From the NCBI GenBank assembly GCA_947497185.1, contig CANMFL010000009.1, forward strand, positions 93,181-157,180: a stretch of DNA of 64,000 nucleotides, written 5' to 3'. Of this stretch, positions 63,914 through 64,000 are shown one piece after another. The first letter of the stretch is position 1. The number at the start of each line of letters is the position of its first letter. The notes under the pieces are model-generated. The model made no database searches and was not told the origin of the DNA. It was given only the letters and a program-made list of their open reading frames with translations. Both the position numbers and the translations under genes were made by a program. Source of the stretch: an uncultured Paracoccaceae bacterium (GTDB taxonomy: Bacteria > Pseudomonadota > Alphaproteobacteria > Rhodobacterales > Rhodobacteraceae).

Positions 63914-64000
63914 AATGACACATTGTCCGTCGTCATATAAAGTTGGACATCATAGCGGCTTAAGCATTGGAGGCTCTGACTCGTTTTTGTGATTGATTAT

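Noticed and set aside
1..64000. CRISPR arrays, tRNA or rRNA genes, riboswitches
   Set aside because: No regularly spaced repeats, no cloverleaf or rRNA segment and no recognisable riboswitch core were found by eye on either strand.

Overview
The window looks like chromosome from an alphaproteobacterium of the Roseobacter group (Rhodobacteraceae). Several neighbourhoods are typical of that group as I recall it: rsmI-yraN, purH next to a heparinase II/III-like gene, hisS-hisZ-hisG, a DUF1489 gene beside hisG, class II nrdJ, xdhABC with a BMP-type ABC transporter, and a sarcosine/dimethylglycine-dehydrogenase-like flavoprotein. The genus is not determined. The density of mobile and decayed DNA in the right half would suit Octadecabacter-like genomes, but that is inference.

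The left part (about 1-35.8 kb) is compact core genome. It holds rRNA modification (rsmI, yraN), a periplasmic-binding lipoprotein, glnD for nitrogen signalling, murJ, lspA, purH, a heparinase-like protein, a GcvT-fused flavoprotein and dnaE. It continues with an ArsR/SRPBCC pair, xanthine dehydrogenase xdhABC fused by overlaps to a nucleoside-type ABC importer, hisS-hisZ-hisG, and nrdJ behind a tandem NrdR-like box. Many genes overlap by 4 nt, so translational coupling is common here.

The middle part (about 36-54 kb) is accessory DNA. It has an SOS-controlled umuDC pair with a good alphaproteobacterial LexA box, a KptA RNA 2'-phosphotransferase behind a 37-codon ORF, and two divergently transcribed SIR2-domain proteins (454 and 1204 aa) that look like anti-phage defence genes. 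After these come a LysR/RidA pair, an IS91-type element with its own tyrosine recombinase, a lone PD-(D/E)XK nuclease and a class A beta-lactamase with a Tat signal. Scattered among them are gene fragments (an umuD piece, and the C-terminal half of a gene whose intact copy is at 59.4 kb). There are also three copies of a promoter element, two of which end in a terminator and look like a roughly 75-nt small RNA gene.

The right part (about 54-64 kb) carries an RpiR regulator diverging from a tripartite tricarboxylate transporter operon (TctC, a BMP-like protein without a signal peptide, TctB, TctA). The spacer holds repeated GAAA-N6-TTTC palindromes that are probably the operators. The window ends inside what looks like a Tn7-like transposon: two small genes, a TnsA-like endonuclease, and a TnsB-like DDE transposase whose C-terminus appears to be split over two reading frames. 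Any TnsC gene lies beyond the window.
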